Source of the DNA: Streptomyces sp. NBC_01276
GTDB taxonomy: Bacteria > Actinomycetota > Actinomycetes > Streptomycetales > Streptomycetaceae
Reading direction: 5' to 3'
Assembly: GCF_041435355.1 (NCBI RefSeq)
Contig: NZ_CP108442.1
Coordinates: forward strand, 2,790,001 to 2,854,000
Length of the DNA stretch: 64,000 bases
Shown: positions 9,803-19,741 of the stretch, one piece after another
Position numbering within the stretch: the first letter of the stretch is position 1
Layout of the letters: the number at the start of each line of letters is the position of its first letter
The notes under the pieces: model-generated
What the model was told of the DNA's origin: nothing
The model's database searches: none
The model's input: only the letters and a program-made list of their open reading frames with translations
Made by a program: the position numbers and the translations under genes

Positions 9803-10489
9803 TCAGAACTCGTCGGCACCGGCCCGCAGTTCGAAGGTCCAGTAGCCCGTCTTCGCGACGGCCTCGTCCACGGCGAGGCCGCCCGCGGGCGCGGTGACGA
9901 CGACGCTGCCCTCGGCCGGGCCGTCGGCGGCGAAGAGGTTCACGTTGAAGCGGGTGACGACCTTGTTGTCCTCGTGCGCGCCCCCGGCGGCGACGCGTAC
10001 GTTCGCGTATGCCGGAACGCCGGCCTTCAGGACGACCGGGGCGGCGGGCTTGCTCTTCGCGACGGCCGGGACGTCCTTGGCGGTCTGGACGTCCCCGAAG
10101 GCGATCAGCGGGTACTCGTAGAGGCGGCACGAGTGGCCGGAGGTGTTGGCGGCCGTCAGGGTGACGTGCTCGGTGGGGGTCCCTTCGGCCTTCGCCACCG
10201 TGATCTTCACGTCCTTGGGGGTGCAGGCGGGGACGCTCACCGTGCCCGTCGACGCGCCGCCGCCCGACGACGCGCCGCCCGCGGCCGCGCCCTTCTTGCC
10301 TGCGGCCTGGTCGCCCGACGCGGCGCCCGCCTTGCCGGACGCTGGCTGCGGGGCACCCTGCGGGGCGGCCTGGTCCGCCGCGGCCTTCGGGGCCTCGTGG
10401 CCGCCGCCGCAGGCGGTCAGCCCCAGCGACAGGACGGCGACGGCGGCAGCGGCAGCGGCCAGGACGGTGTTCTTGCGGCAGGCAGGCAT
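9803..10489 (-). CDS. DUF4232 lipoprotein
   Basis: The product is 228 aa. It begins MPACRKN, has a lipoprotein signal peptide ending in the lipobox LTAC, and then a low-complexity Ala/Gly/Ser linker to about residue 85. A DUF4232 domain follows (VPACTPKDVKITVAK...), with its usual Cys pair in VPAC and GHSCRLYEYP. Such proteins sit on the outer face of the membrane; no biochemical role is known. The ATG at 10489 is preceded by GGGGAA; the frame stays open upstream through a 13-bp tandem repeat, but that part reads as repeated PPTC peptides and is unlikely to be translated. Confidence 0.85.
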   Translation of the reverse strand: MPACRKNTVLAAAAAAVAVLSLGLTACGGGHEAPKAAADQAAPQGAPQPASGKAGAASGDQAAGKKGAAAGGASSGGGASTGTVSVPACTPKDVKITVAKAEGTPTEHVTLTAANTSGHSCRLYEYPLIAFGDVQTAKDVPAVAKSKPAAPVVLKAGVPAYANVRVAAGGAHEDNKVVTRFNVNLFAADGPAEGSVVVTAPAGGLAVDEAVAKTGYWTFELRAGADEF

Positions 10490-10516
10490 GGTGGTTCCCC
10501 GGAACGATCGGTCGGC

Positions 10517-10594
10517 GCACGTGGGCGGCGCACGTAGGCGGTGCACGTAGGCGGTGCACGTAGGCGGTGCACTTGTGCGGGGCACGTGTGCGGT
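10517..10594. repeat. Six tandem 13-bp repeats
   Basis: Six contiguous 13-bp units on a GCACGTAGGCGGT consensus occupy 10517-10594: copies 2-4 are identical, and copies 1, 5 and 6 carry one to four changes. The array is 28-105 bp upstream of the DUF4232 lipoprotein start. Each unit contains GCACGT or a close variant, so it could be a multi-site regulator target or simple slippage. Confidence 0.85.
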
Positions 10595-10641
10595 GCTGAC
10601 CACAGCCTCCGGCCGGGCGCTGCCGTTCCGCTTGCGCGCCG

Positions 10642-13296
10642 CTAACGATCCGCTGCCAACCGCGACAGCAGCTCCCCCGCCCGCCGCGCACCGTCCGTGA
10701 ACCCTGCCGCGTCCGCCGCCGCCGCGGCCCGTCCGAGCTGGCCGGCGGCCTCCTCGACCCGGCCGAGACCGGCCAGGGCCTCGCCCCGGACGATCTGCAG
10801 CTGCGCCCTTCCGACCTCCATCCCGGCGGGGACGAGCCCCTGCGCGCGCACGACGTGCGCGAGCGCCTCCTCGTGGGCCCCCGTCCGCAGACAGTGCCGG
10901 GCCAGGTGCTGGAGGGTCAGCACCCGCGTGGAGGGGTGGCCGGTCATCTCGGCGAGCCCGACCGCCCGGGACATCAGTTCCCCGGCCCGCTCGTGCCGCC
11001 CGGTGGAGTCCAGGACCGCCCCGAGGTTCGCGTAGGCGATGGCCTCGCCGATCCCGTCACCGGCCCGCGCGGCCAGCGGCGGCGCCTGCTCCAGGTGTAC
11101 GAGGGCCTCCGCGTCGCGGCCCTCCTCGTGCAGCACCCAGCCGAGCAGGGCCCGGGTGCGCGACTGCGCGTCGGGGTCTTCCTCGTGCTCCGCCGAGCGC
11201 AGCCCGGCCTCCAGGAGCGGTACCCAGCCGTCCCCGATCCGCCACAGCACCAGCGGCCACGGTACGAGGGCCAGCCGCCAGGCCCGGTCGTGCAGGCCCA
11301 GGGCAGCGGCGGCGGCGACCGCCCCCTCCAGGGCCGGGCGCTCCGCCTCGTACCAGGCCAGTGCGGCGCGGCGGTCCTCGAACTCCCGGATCGCCGGGGG
11401 CCTGCGGAAGCCGGCGGGCAGCGCGTAGCAGGGCTGGGAGCCCGGCTCGGCCGCGGCATCGGCCGCGAGTCCCGTGTAGAGGTAGTGGTCGAGGAGGCGG
11501 CGCAGGCCCTCGGGGTCCGCCTGCGGGGCGAGCTCGCGGGCGTAGAGCCGTACCAGGTCGTGCGAGGACCAGCGGCCCGGAACGGGCTCGCCGATCAGGT
11601 GGGCCGCGGCGAGCCGGTCCAGGTCGGCACAGGCCTGCGCGGGCGAGGTCCCGGCGAGCGCGCCGGCGGCGAAGCGGTCCAGGTCGCCCGCGGTGTGCAG
11701 GCCGAGTGCGCGGAACATCCGGGCCGCGGACTCGGGCAGTTGCCGCACGGTGAGGTGCAGCGCCGCCGAGACCCCGGTGTCCTCGACGTTCAGGGCCGCC
11801 AGCCGCCCCTGTTCGTCGGCCAGTTCGCCGACCATGGCGCCGAGCGCCCACTCCGGCCGCTCGGCCAGGCGGGCGGCCGTCACCCGCAGCGCCAGCGGGA
11901 GCCCGTCGCAGAGGGCGGCCAGCCGGGCGGCGGCTTCCGGTTCGGCCTCGACCCGGGGCGCGCCCAGCACGTCGGCGAGCAGGGCCCGCGCGTCGGCCGG
12001 CGGGAGGTGGCCCAGGGGCAGCGGCCGGGCGGCGTCGGAGGCGATGAGTCCGCCGAGCCGGTTGCGGCTGGTGACCAGCGTCGCGCAGTGGTCGCCGCCG
12101 GGGAGCAGGGGCCGGACCTGCTCTGAGGAGCGCGCGTCGTCGAGTACGAGGAGCAGCCGGCGCCCCGCGGTGAGCGAGCGGAACAGCGCGCCCATCGCGT
12201 CGGCCGTCTCCGGCATCCCCTCCGGCGACACCCCCAGGGCCAGGAGGAACTCCCGCAGGACGGCGCCGGTTTCGGGCGGCTGGCCGTCGCTGAATCCGCG
12301 GAGGTCGGCGAAGAGCCGGCCCTCGGGGAAGTCGGCGCGCCGCTGGTGGGCCCAGTGCACGGCGAAGGCGGTCTTGCCGACTCCGGCGGGCCCGGTGACC
12401 AGGCGGACGGCCCCGCCACCCGCCCCGGCGGCCCGGGTGAGCTCCGCCAGTTCGGCGTCCCGCCCGGTGAACCCGCGCGGCGGACGCGGCAGCAGCTCGG
12501 GAACCACCGCCTCGGCGGCCGGGGCGGGCGCGGCGGACCGCCTCCGCGACGCGGGGCCGGCCGAACGCAGCAGCTCCGCGTAGGCGGCGTCGAGCGCCTC
12601 CCCGGGGTCCACGCCGAGCTCCTCGCCGAGCATCCGGCGGGTGCGGTGGTACCAGCCGATGGCGTCCGACTGCCGCCCGGAGCGGCCCAGGGCCAGCATC
12701 AGCGCGGCCGCCAGGGATTCGCGCAGCGGGTGCGCGACGGCCTCGGTACGGAGCACGGCGGCGGCCATGGCGTGCTCGCCGAGCCGTCCGTACGCCCCGG
12801 CGAGCGCCTCCACCGAGGCCAGCCGCAGCTCCTCCAGGCCGCTCGCCCCGGCCTGCAGGTGCCGGCTCTGCACGGTTCCGGTGAGCGCGGGCCCCTGCCA
12901 GAAGGAGAGCGCCTCGCGCAGCATCAGGACGGCGTCGGCGGGCCGGCACTGCACCCCGGCCAGGGCGACGAGCTCCTCGAAGCGGTGCGCGTCCACGAGG
13001 GACTCCGGCATCCGCAGTACGTACGCCGTGCCCTGGGTGGCGAGTTCGACCCCGTACGCCGGGGCCCCGCACTGGGCCAGCAGAGCGCGCAGCCGCGAGA
13101 CGTGCCCCTGCAGCACGGTCCGGGCGCGGGCGGGCGGCTCGTCCTCCCAGAGGGCCTCGATCAGCCGGCTCACCCGGACCGCGGTGTTGGGCCGCAACGC
13201 CAGCATGGCCAGCAGGCTGGAGCGCTTGGCGGGCCCCAGCGCGAGGTCCCCGCCCTCCGTCACGACGGCGACGGTCCCGAGCAGCCGGATCTCCAC
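10642..13296 (-). CDS. AfsR/SARP-type transcriptional regulator with NB-ARC and TPR domains
   Basis: The product is 884 aa. An OmpR-like DNA-binding domain (about 1-95, LLGTVAVV...RLIEALW) is followed by a bacterial transcriptional activator domain (about 100-250). Next comes a STAND ATPase with Walker A GPAGVGKTAF (near residue 300) and Walker B RLLLVLDDARS, then a TPR region rich in paired helices to the C-terminus. Such proteins activate secondary-metabolite or developmental genes. The GTG at 13296 has GGGAGG 6 nt upstream; the open frame to 13440 is not conserved-looking. It stands alone, with no kinase or AfsS-like gene nearby and no biosynthetic cluster, so its targets are likely elsewhere. 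Confidence 0.92.
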   Translation of the reverse strand: MEIRLLGTVAVVTEGGDLALGPAKRSSLLAMLALRPNTAVRVSRLIEALWEDEPPARARTVLQGHVSRLRALLAQCGAPAYGVELATQGTAYVLRMPESLVDAHRFEELVALAGVQCRPADAVLMLREALSFWQGPALTGTVQSRHLQAGASGLEELRLASVEALAGAYGRLGEHAMAAAVLRTEAVAHPLRESLAAALMLALGRSGRQSDAIGWYHRTRRMLGEELGVDPGEALDAAYAELLRSAGPASRRRSAAPAPAAEAVVPELLPRPPRGFTGRDAELAELTRAAGAGGGAVRLVTGPAGVGKTAFAVHWAHQRRADFPEGRLFADLRGFSDGQPPETGAVLREFLLALGVSPEGMPETADAMGALFRSLTAGRRLLLVLDDARSSEQVRPLLPGGDHCATLVTSRNRLGGLIASDAARPLPLGHLPPADARALLADVLGAPRVEAEPEAAARLAALCDGLPLALRVTAARLAERPEWALGAMVGELADEQGRLAALNVEDTGVSAALHLTVRQLPESAARMFRALGLHTAGDLDRFAAGALAGTSPAQACADLDRLAAAHLIGEPVPGRWSSHDLVRLYARELAPQADPEGLRRLLDHYLYTGLAADAAAEPGSQPCYALPAGFRRPPAIREFEDRRAALAWYEAERPALEGAVAAAAALGLHDRAWRLALVPWPLVLWRIGDGWVPLLEAGLRSAEHEEDPDAQSRTRALLGWVLHEEGRDAEALVHLEQAPPLAARAGDGIGEAIAYANLGAVLDSTGRHERAGELMSRAVGLAEMTGHPSTRVLTLQHLARHCLRTGAHEEALAHVVRAQGLVPAGMEVGRAQLQIVRGEALAGLGRVEEAAGQLGRAAAAADAAGFTDGARRAGELLSRLAADR

Positions 13297-13350
13297 CTGT
13301 TGCCTCCCACGCTCCCCCTGCGAACCCCGAGGATACGCACCAAGATCCAC

Positions 13351-13395
13351 CCACCGGACTCCCACCGGATTCCCCACCGGATCCCCACCGGACCT
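13351..13395. repeat. Four short tandem repeats
   Basis: Four 11-12 bp copies of CCACCGGA plus a variable TC tail lie 55-100 bp upstream of the AfsR-like gene. They may be a multi-copy activator site, since SARP targets often have direct repeats, but the period is not exactly 11 throughout. Confidence 0.55.
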
Positions 13396-13524
13396 GCGGA
13401 CACCCCCGGGCCGCCGGATCAGCAGGCAAGCCCATATCAACCTAAAATGGCCTAAAAGCAGTCACGGCATGTCCGGCGGCTCCAGGGCGCCCCCGCGGGC
13501 CGCGCGGCTGGCCCAGGAGGCGTG

Positions 13525-14139
13525 ATGACCGTATCCCCCGACGCGACGCCGCAGTACGCGCACAGCGACCCCGAGGACGTCCTCAAGCAGCTCGGAAGCT
13601 CTTGGCACTGGGCACTCGGCTTCGCCCTCGCGACCTTGATCCCCGGCATCCTGATACTCGTCTGGCCCGACGAGACCCTGCACGTCCTGGCCGTGATCAT
13701 CGGCCTGCAGCTCCTGGTGGCGGGCGGCTTCCGTTTCGTCTCGGCCTTCTCGCACGGCGGCGACCGGGGCGGCAGCAGACTGGCGGGCGTCCTGGTCTCC
13801 ATGCTGGCGTTCCTGGCGGGCGTCCTGGTACTGCGGCACCCGATGCAGACGATCGGCGCGTTGTCCCTGATCCTCGGGGTGTTCTGGCTGCTGAGCGGAG
13901 TGCTCACGGCGTACACCGCGATCGCCGACCACGCCCTCGTACACCGCGGCCTGCTCTTCGGCCTGGGCGCCCTGGGCGTCATCGCCGGAATCGTCGTGCT
14001 CTGCTTCCCGGTGGACTCCGCGGTCGCCCTGACACGACTGCTGGGCCTCTGGCTCGTCCTGCTCGGCGTGTTCGAAGTGGTGATGGCCTTCGCACTGCGC
14101 TCCGCCACCCGCCGGGCGATACCACCGCACGGCGAGTGA
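13525..14139 (+). CDS. HdeD-family (DUF308) membrane protein
   Basis: The product is 204 aa with six predicted membrane segments; examples are ALGFALATLIPGILILVW and LHVLAVIIGLQLLVAGGF. The fold matches the HdeD/DUF308 family, linked in enterobacteria to acid resistance but of unknown role in actinomycetes. The AGGAGG at 13515-13520 lies 4 nt before the ATG at 13525; a GTG directly upstream is too close. It is divergent from the AfsR-like gene. No other stress gene is adjacent. Confidence 0.85.
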   Translation: MTVSPDATPQYAHSDPEDVLKQLGSSWHWALGFALATLIPGILILVWPDETLHVLAVIIGLQLLVAGGFRFVSAFSHGGDRGGSRLAGVLVSMLAFLAGVLVLRHPMQTIGALSLILGVFWLLSGVLTAYTAIADHALVHRGLLFGLGALGVIAGIVVLCFPVDSAVALTRLLGLWLVLLGVFEVVMAFALRSATRRAIPPHGE

Positions 14140-14246
14140 GTGCCGTCTACACGATCCGGCCGGTCGCGGTGCGGCAAGCTGCCGAAAAACCTCCGGCCGG
14201 GATCGTTGGCTCCCCAGCCTGAGCTACGGGCCGCTACCGTGAAGCC

Positions 14247-14828
14247 ATGACCGCACTGCCCGACTGGATGCGCCCGCCGCGCGCGGAAGGCTGGTTCGCG
14301 GAGGACCTCGACCGCCTCCCCGAGGCACCCCGCCACACCGAGCTGATCGATGGAGCCCTCGTCTTCATGATGTCGCCCCAGAGGTGGTGGCACGGCCACC
14401 TCGTCACCATGCTCACCGTCGCACTCATGGAGCAGGTGCCCGCCGACGTGAGAGTCGGCCGCGAGATGACCATCAAGCTCGACCCGCGCAACCGCCCCGA
14501 ACCGGACCTGCTGGTCACGACGGCCGACTTCGACGGCGACCGTACCTGGTTCGCACCGGAGGACGTCCGGCTCGTCATCGAGGTCGTCTCCCCGGAGTCC
14601 GCCCATCGCGATCGCACAGTAAAGCTCCGCAAGTACGCGGAGGCCGGCATCCCGCACTACTGGTGCATCGAGGACGAGGACGGAGCACCCGTCGTACACG
14701 TCTACGAGCTCGACGAACCGACCGGCGCCTACGCACCCGCCGGGATCTTCCGGGGCACCCTCCAGCGCCCGGTGCCCTTCGAGATCAGCCTTGATCTCGA
14801 CCGGCTCACTCCGCCACGAAGCAACTGA
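14247..14828 (+). CDS. Uma2-family PD-(D/E)XK nuclease-like protein
   Basis: The product is 193 aa and matches the Uma2 (DUF820) restriction-endonuclease-like family. The conserved core is visible: TELIDGALVFMMSP at the N-terminus, EPDLLVTTAD with the catalytic-type Asp, and VIEVVSPESAHRDRTVKLRKYAEAGI with Glu and Lys. IPHYWCIEDED closes the domain. Streptomyces carry many copies, and their biological role is not established. A TACCGT box 6 nt before the ATG and the lack of an RBS suggest a leaderless transcript. A strong hairpin follows 18 bp after the stop. Confidence 0.88.
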   Translation: MTALPDWMRPPRAEGWFAEDLDRLPEAPRHTELIDGALVFMMSPQRWWHGHLVTMLTVALMEQVPADVRVGREMTIKLDPRNRPEPDLLVTTADFDGDRTWFAPEDVRLVIEVVSPESAHRDRTVKLRKYAEAGIPHYWCIEDEDGAPVVHVYELDEPTGAYAPAGIFRGTLQRPVPFEISLDLDRLTPPRSN

Positions 14829-14846
14829 CAAGTCAGCAGGGGAAGA

Positions 14847-14885
14847 CAGCAGGGGTGGGACTCACCCAGAGTCCCACCCCTGCTG
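14847..14885 (+). terminator. Perfect 16-bp hairpin after the Uma2 gene
   Basis: Arms 14847-14862 and 14870-14885 pair perfectly around a 7-nt loop (CACCCAG). The position just after the stop codon suggests a factor-independent terminator without a clear U-tract, as is common in Streptomyces. Confidence 0.8.
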
Positions 14886-14926
14886 ACCTGCACACTTGGC
14901 GAGGCCGGCTCACACGCGGTCAGTAG

Positions 14927-15067
14927 TGGTACCGAGCCCTCGTGTCGCAGCCTGACCGCCGTCGCCTGCGAGTCGGCGATTACCGCGTTGTCTACACGAT
15001 CCACAACGGGGAACTGGTGGTCTGGGTGGTTCACGTCGGACACCGCTCCACCGCTTACGACACCTGA
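14927..15067 (+). pseudogene. RelE/ParE toxin C-terminal remnant
   Basis: Frame 14927-15067 encodes RVGDYRVVYTIHNGELVV and then VVHVGHRS before a stop, the hallmark C-terminal half of RelE/ParE mRNA-interferase toxins. The N-terminal half is missing: a stop lies just upstream (TAG at 14924-14926), and only a GTG at 14942 could start a 41-aa peptide. No antitoxin gene is present. It is best read as debris of a type II toxin-antitoxin locus; it is too short for normal folding. Confidence 0.75.
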
Positions 15068-15153
15068 TACCCGTCGGAATCCGCAGGAGGCGGCGGCATC
15101 ACCGTCCGGGCTGGTCGCGCCGGACTGTCAGTGGCGGCTGCTTCCATGCCGCC

Positions 15154-15957
15154 ATGAGCACTGTGTACGAGACCGCCGCCCTCCTCCCCGACCCGCCCCA
15201 ACTCCGTGCCCATCTGCGCGCACTGGCCGTCCTGGACGCCACGATCGGGGACGATCCGCAGTTCTCCCAGTACACCTTCGACACCACCTGGAGCCCCGGC
15301 GTCGAGGCGGCCCTGATGGAGAACGGTTCGGGGGACGACTTCTCCATCCTCTTCACCCCAGCCGGCGTGCTCATACGCGGCTTCGCCCACGAGTCGGAGA
15401 TGAGCCCGTACGGGACGGACGACGAGCAGGTCTGGCCCGGTGTCTTCGACGACGTGCCCGCCGCACTGCGCCCGGTGCTCGACGAGCCCGCCTTCCGCGA
15501 TGAAGGGATCGATACGCCCCGGGTCACCGCATGCCTGTGGCGGGAGACCTGCGACACCGCCTGGAGCGCCGGCTCGACCATCCCCTTCCCCGCCGGCAGC
15601 GAGGACCCGGACGGCTCAGGCTTCCTCTTCCACCTCCTCACCGACCGCTCTCCCGAGGCCGTCCAGGCCCACTTCGAGGACTACTACGAGCGACCCGTCC
15701 CCCTCGATGCCATCCGCCACGTCCTCGCCGGACGCCCCCTCACCCCAGCGATCGCCCGGGCCCTCAACCCGGCCGTCCTCCCGGACAGCGCCCTGCTCCA
15801 CAGGATCGAGGCACACCCCGAGGTCTCCTCCGGCAGGGAAGTCCTGGACCGCCCGCCCACCACCGCCGCCCGCACCGTCCCCGACGGATTCCTCCCCCAC
15901 GTTCCCGATGACGAGGAGTCCGCCTTCGAGCCGATGCTCGAACGGTCTACCGAGTAG
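15154..15957 (+). CDS. Conserved hypothetical protein, 267 aa
   Basis: I do not recognise this family with confidence. The protein is acidic and soluble, with no signal peptide or membrane segment. It has a compact N-terminal two-thirds (about 1-175) ending in FLFHLLTDRSPEAVQAHFEDYYERP and a Pro-rich C-terminus. The middle contains ACLWRETCDTAW with two Cys. The layout resembles immunity-type or SUKH-like proteins, but this is a guess. There is no good RBS before the ATG at 15154. It lies between a toxin remnant and a double hairpin. Confidence 0.7.
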   Translation: MSTVYETAALLPDPPQLRAHLRALAVLDATIGDDPQFSQYTFDTTWSPGVEAALMENGSGDDFSILFTPAGVLIRGFAHESEMSPYGTDDEQVWPGVFDDVPAALRPVLDEPAFRDEGIDTPRVTACLWRETCDTAWSAGSTIPFPAGSEDPDGSGFLFHLLTDRSPEAVQAHFEDYYERPVPLDAIRHVLAGRPLTPAIARALNPAVLPDSALLHRIEAHPEVSSGREVLDRPPTTAARTVPDGFLPHVPDDEESAFEPMLERSTE

Positions 15958-16020
15958 GTCGGGCCCGACCGCCTGATCCGGCGTCAGAACATCCGGCACC
16001 CATCCAGCACGGTGACGACG

Positions 16021-16088
16021 AAGGGGCCGACTCCATCAGGAGTCGACCCCTTGCGACCTGCACGCTTAACGAATCGCCCAGCGTGCAG
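16021..16088. terminator. Double hairpin between convergent genes
   Basis: The first stem (16021-16034 with 16039-16052, loop ATCA) has 14 bp with one G-T pair. The second (CTGCACGCT at 16058-16066 with AGCGTGCAG at 16080-16088) has 9 bp. They separate the 267-aa gene from ychF and can serve both directions. Confidence 0.75.
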
Positions 16089-16099
16089 TGACGACACGA

Positions 16100-17188
<1,089 letters not shown>

Positions 17189-17310
17189 GTTGGCGACTTC
17201 CCGTAGCTGGAGGGGGCGGCGGCCCGGAGTGGGCCGTCGGACAGTTTACTTTCCGATGAGCGCCGGTGGATGTACGCGTGTCCGGGGGCCGATCCGGGGG
17301 GCCTCCCGCC

Positions 17311-17322
17311 TAGGTTGGTGGG
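17311..17322 (+). promoter_or_regulatory. -10 box for leaderless start of the DUF6542 gene
   Basis: TAGGTT at 17311-17316 is 6 nt before the GTG at 17323. No Shine-Dalgarno is present. Confidence 0.55.
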
Positions 17323-17796
17323 GTGGAGCAATACAGGATGCGTTCGACAGGTCACCCTCAGGTGCGCGGCTCCCGGCCCCCCGCGGCCCGGGGCGGGCGG
17401 CGGCTGCCCCGGCCCCGGCTGACCGGGCTCGGCGGCGGGCTGTTCGCCTGCGTCGCGATGCTCCTGGCCGCCGGGATCTCCTGGCTGCTCTTCGACTCCT
17501 CGCTCTTCGCGTACGGGCTGCTCTTCCTCCCCGTGGCCGCCGCGACCGCCGCGTGGGTGCGGCCGGCCGACCTGGTCACCGCGCCCGTGGCCGTACCCAT
17601 CGCCTTCGCCGCCGGGGTCTGGCCCGTGTCGGGCGCCTCCGGCGGCGCCGGCGGGCAGCTGATGGGGGTGGTGTCGGCGCTGTCCCTGCACGCCGGCTGG
17701 CTGTACGCGGGCACGCTGGTCGCGGCCCTGATCGCCCTGATGCGGCGCGCCGCGCTGAGCGGGCGGCGGCGCGCCGCCCGGCGCAGCACCGCCTGA
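17323..17796 (+). CDS. DUF6542 membrane protein
   Basis: The product is 157 aa. A basic Pro/Arg-rich N-terminus (about 1-35) precedes four hydrophobic segments, the first being [18 protein letters not shown], and a basic C-terminal tail. This matches the actinobacterial DUF6542 family, whose function is unknown and which is commonly found between ychF and the isoprenoid gene ispH. A leaderless GTG start is likely; an in-frame ATG at 17338 is an alternative. The gene is convergent with polyphosphate glucokinase, with a short tandem repeat at its 3' end. Confidence 0.82.
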   Translation: MEQYRMRSTGHPQVRGSRPPAARGGRRLPRPRLTGLGGGLFACVAMLLAAGISWLLFDSSLFAYGLLFLPVAAATAAWVRPADLVTAPVAVPIAFAAGVWPVSGASGGAGGQLMGVVSALSLHAGWLYAGTLVAALIALMRRAALSGRRRAARRSTA

Positions 17797-17838
17797 CCCG
17801 CCCGACCCGCCCGACCCGCCCGACCCGCCCGACCCGTC
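17794..17838. repeat. Five tandem 9-bp repeats between convergent genes
   Basis: Five CGACCCGCC units begin at the stop codon of the DUF6542 gene and end 15 bp before the 3' end of the glucokinase gene. The C-rich strand follows DUF6542 translation, so the array may act as a C-rich Rho-type loading site or be simple slippage. Confidence 0.75.
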
Positions 17839-17853
17839 CGGCCGCCGGCCCGC

Positions 17854-18609
17854 CTACCCCGCCTGCCGCGCCAGGTCGCGGGCGGCCATCGCCGCCCCGA
17901 CGATGCCCGCGTTGTTCTGGAGCTTCGCCGGGACGATCTCCGCCCGGATGTCCTGGATCAGCGGGAGGAACTTCTCCGGCTTGCGGCTGACCCCGCCGCC
18001 GAGGATGAAGAGGTCCGGGGAGAAGAGCATCTCGACGTGGGCCAGGTACTTCTGCAGCCGGTGCGCCCAGCGCTCCCAGGTGAGGTCGCCGTCCTCCTTG
18101 GCCTTCACCGACGCCCGGGTCTCCGCGTCGTGGCCCTTGAGCTCCAGGTGGCCGAGTTCCGAGTTCGGCACGAGCCGCCCGTCCGTGAAGAGGGCGCTGC
18201 CGATGCCGGTGCCCAGGGTGAGCAGGATGACGGTGCCGCCCCGGCCGCGCCCGGCCCCGTACGTCATCTCCGCGACGCCCGCCGCGTCCGCGTCGTTGAG
18301 GACGGCGACCGGCAGGCCGTCGAGCTCCCGCGAGAGCAGGGCGGCGGCGTCCGTACCCACCCACGCCCTGTCGACGTTGGCGGCCGAGCGGGTGACGCCA
18401 CCGGTGACGACACCCGGGAAGGTGACCCCCACCGGGCCCTTCCAGGAGAACGCGCCGATCACCTCCGCTACGCATCCGGCCACCCCCTCGGGGGTGGCCG
18501 GATGCGGTGTCAGTACCTTGTGGCGCTCCTGCGCCAGCTCGCCGCGGTCCAGGTCCACGGGAGCGCCCTTGATCCCGGAACCGCCGATGTCCACACCGAA
18601 GATCTGCAT
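17854..18609 (-). CDS. ppgK: Polyphosphate glucokinase (ROK family)
   Basis: The product is 251 aa, the size of actinobacterial PpgK, which phosphorylates glucose with polyphosphate or ATP. Visible motifs are [12 protein letters not shown] (phosphate 1), [18 protein letters not shown] with the catalytic Asp, and [12 protein letters not shown] (phosphate 2). The ROK zinc motif is absent, which fits PpgK rather than a ROK repressor. The ATG at 18609 is preceded by TACGGT and a 6-nt gap, a leaderless pattern; the longer open frame reads into ispH. It lies 33 bp downstream of ispH on the same strand. Confidence 0.92.
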   Translation of the reverse strand: MQIFGVDIGGSGIKGAPVDLDRGELAQERHKVLTPHPATPEGVAGCVAEVIGAFSWKGPVGVTFPGVVTGGVTRSAANVDRAWVGTDAAALLSRELDGLPVAVLNDADAAGVAEMTYGAGRGRGGTVILLTLGTGIGSALFTDGRLVPNSELGHLELKGHDAETRASVKAKEDGDLTWERWAHRLQKYLAHVEMLFSPDLFILGGGVSRKPEKFLPLIQDIRAEIVPAKLQNNAGIVGAAMAARDLARQAG

Positions 18610-18641
18610 GGACTCACCGTACGAACGCCGGGCCCGGCAGG

Positions 18642-19646
18642 CTACTCGTCGGCGCCCCCGGCAGCCAGTTCGGCGGCCTCCGCGCGCAGGTCGCGGCGCA
18701 GCTCCTTGGGGAGGGAGAAGACGATGGACTCCTCGGCGGTCTTGACGATCTCCACGTCGGCGTAGCCGCGGGCGGCCAGCCACTCCAGGACCTCTTCGAC
18801 CAGGACCTCCGGCACCGAGGCGCCCGAGGTCAGGCCGATCGTCGTGACGCCCTCCAGCCAGGCCTCGTCGATCTCGCTCGCGAAGTCGACCAGGTACGCG
18901 GCGCCCGCGCCGGCGTCGAGGGCGACCTCGACCAGCCGGATCGAGTTCGAGGAGTTCTTCGACCCGACCACGATGACCAGGTCGGAGTCGGAGCCCATGA
19001 CCTTGACCGCGGCCTGCCGGTTGGAGGTGGCGTAGCAGATGTCGTCACTGGGAGGGGAGACGAGCAGGGGGAACTTCGTCTTCAGCGCGTCGACCGTCTC
19101 CATCGTCTCGTCGACCGAGAGCGTGGTCTGCGAGAGCCAGACGACCTTCGACTCGTCGCGCACCTCGACCTTCGCGACGTCGTCCGGGCCGTCGACGATG
19201 GTGATGTGGTCCGGGGCCTCGCCGGAGGTGCCGATGACCTCCTCGTGGCCCTCGTGGCCGATGAGGAGGATGTCGAAGTCCTCGTTCGCGTACCGGATGG
19301 CCTCCTTGTGCACCTTGGTGACCAGCGGGCACGTCGCGTCGATCGTCGCGAGCCTGCCGCGGGCGGCCTCCTCGTGCACCACCGGCGCCACGCCGTGCGC
19401 GGAGAACATCACGATGGAGCCGGGCGGGACCTCCTCCGTCCGCTCGACGAAGATGGCGCCCTTCTTCTCCAGCGTCTGGACGACGTACTTGTTGTGCACG
19501 ATCTCGTGTCGGACGTAGACCGGCGCACCGTACTGCTGGAGGGCCGTCTCGACAGCGATCACGGCGCGGTCCACTCCCGCGCAATAGCCGCGCGGGGCGG
19601 CGAGCAGGACGCGGCGGGATGCGGAAGCGGGGGCGGGAGCAGTCAT
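18642..19646 (-). CDS. ispH: 4-hydroxy-3-methylbut-2-enyl diphosphate reductase
   Basis: The product is 334 aa and catalyses the last step of the MEP isoprenoid pathway, making IPP and DMAPP. The three [4Fe-4S] cysteines are in [21 protein letters not shown] and [11 protein letters not shown]. The His residues of the substrate site appear in VRHEIVHN and FSAHGVAP, and the catalytic Glu lies in [11 protein letters not shown]. The ATG at 19646 is chosen because TACGAT lies 7 nt upstream, a leaderless layout; an ATG at 19655 overlaps that box. It is divergent from the APC permease gene. Confidence 0.95.
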   Translation of the reverse strand: MTAPAPASASRRVLLAAPRGYCAGVDRAVIAVETALQQYGAPVYVRHEIVHNKYVVQTLEKKGAIFVERTEEVPPGSIVMFSAHGVAPVVHEEAARGRLATIDATCPLVTKVHKEAIRYANEDFDILLIGHEGHEEVIGTSGEAPDHITIVDGPDDVAKVEVRDESKVVWLSQTTLSVDETMETVDALKTKFPLLVSPPSDDICYATSNRQAAVKVMGSDSDLVIVVGSKNSSNSIRLVEVALDAGAGAAYLVDFASEIDEAWLEGVTTIGLTSGASVPEVLVEEVLEWLAARGYADVEIVKTAEESIVFSLPKELRRDLRAEAAELAAGGADE

Positions 19647-19741
19647 ACGCTCCATCGTACGGGGGTCTCCAGCAGGCCGTACGTCCCCCGTTCGGCACAC
19701 ACTTGGTCGAACGTCCATACCGGCGATCCCTCGGAGGAACG

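Noticed and set aside
10490..10603. N-terminal extension of the DUF4232 protein through the 13-bp repeats
   Set aside because: It would encode a PPTCxAYVHRL repeat before a normal lipoprotein signal; ATG 10489 with GGGGAA is a better start.
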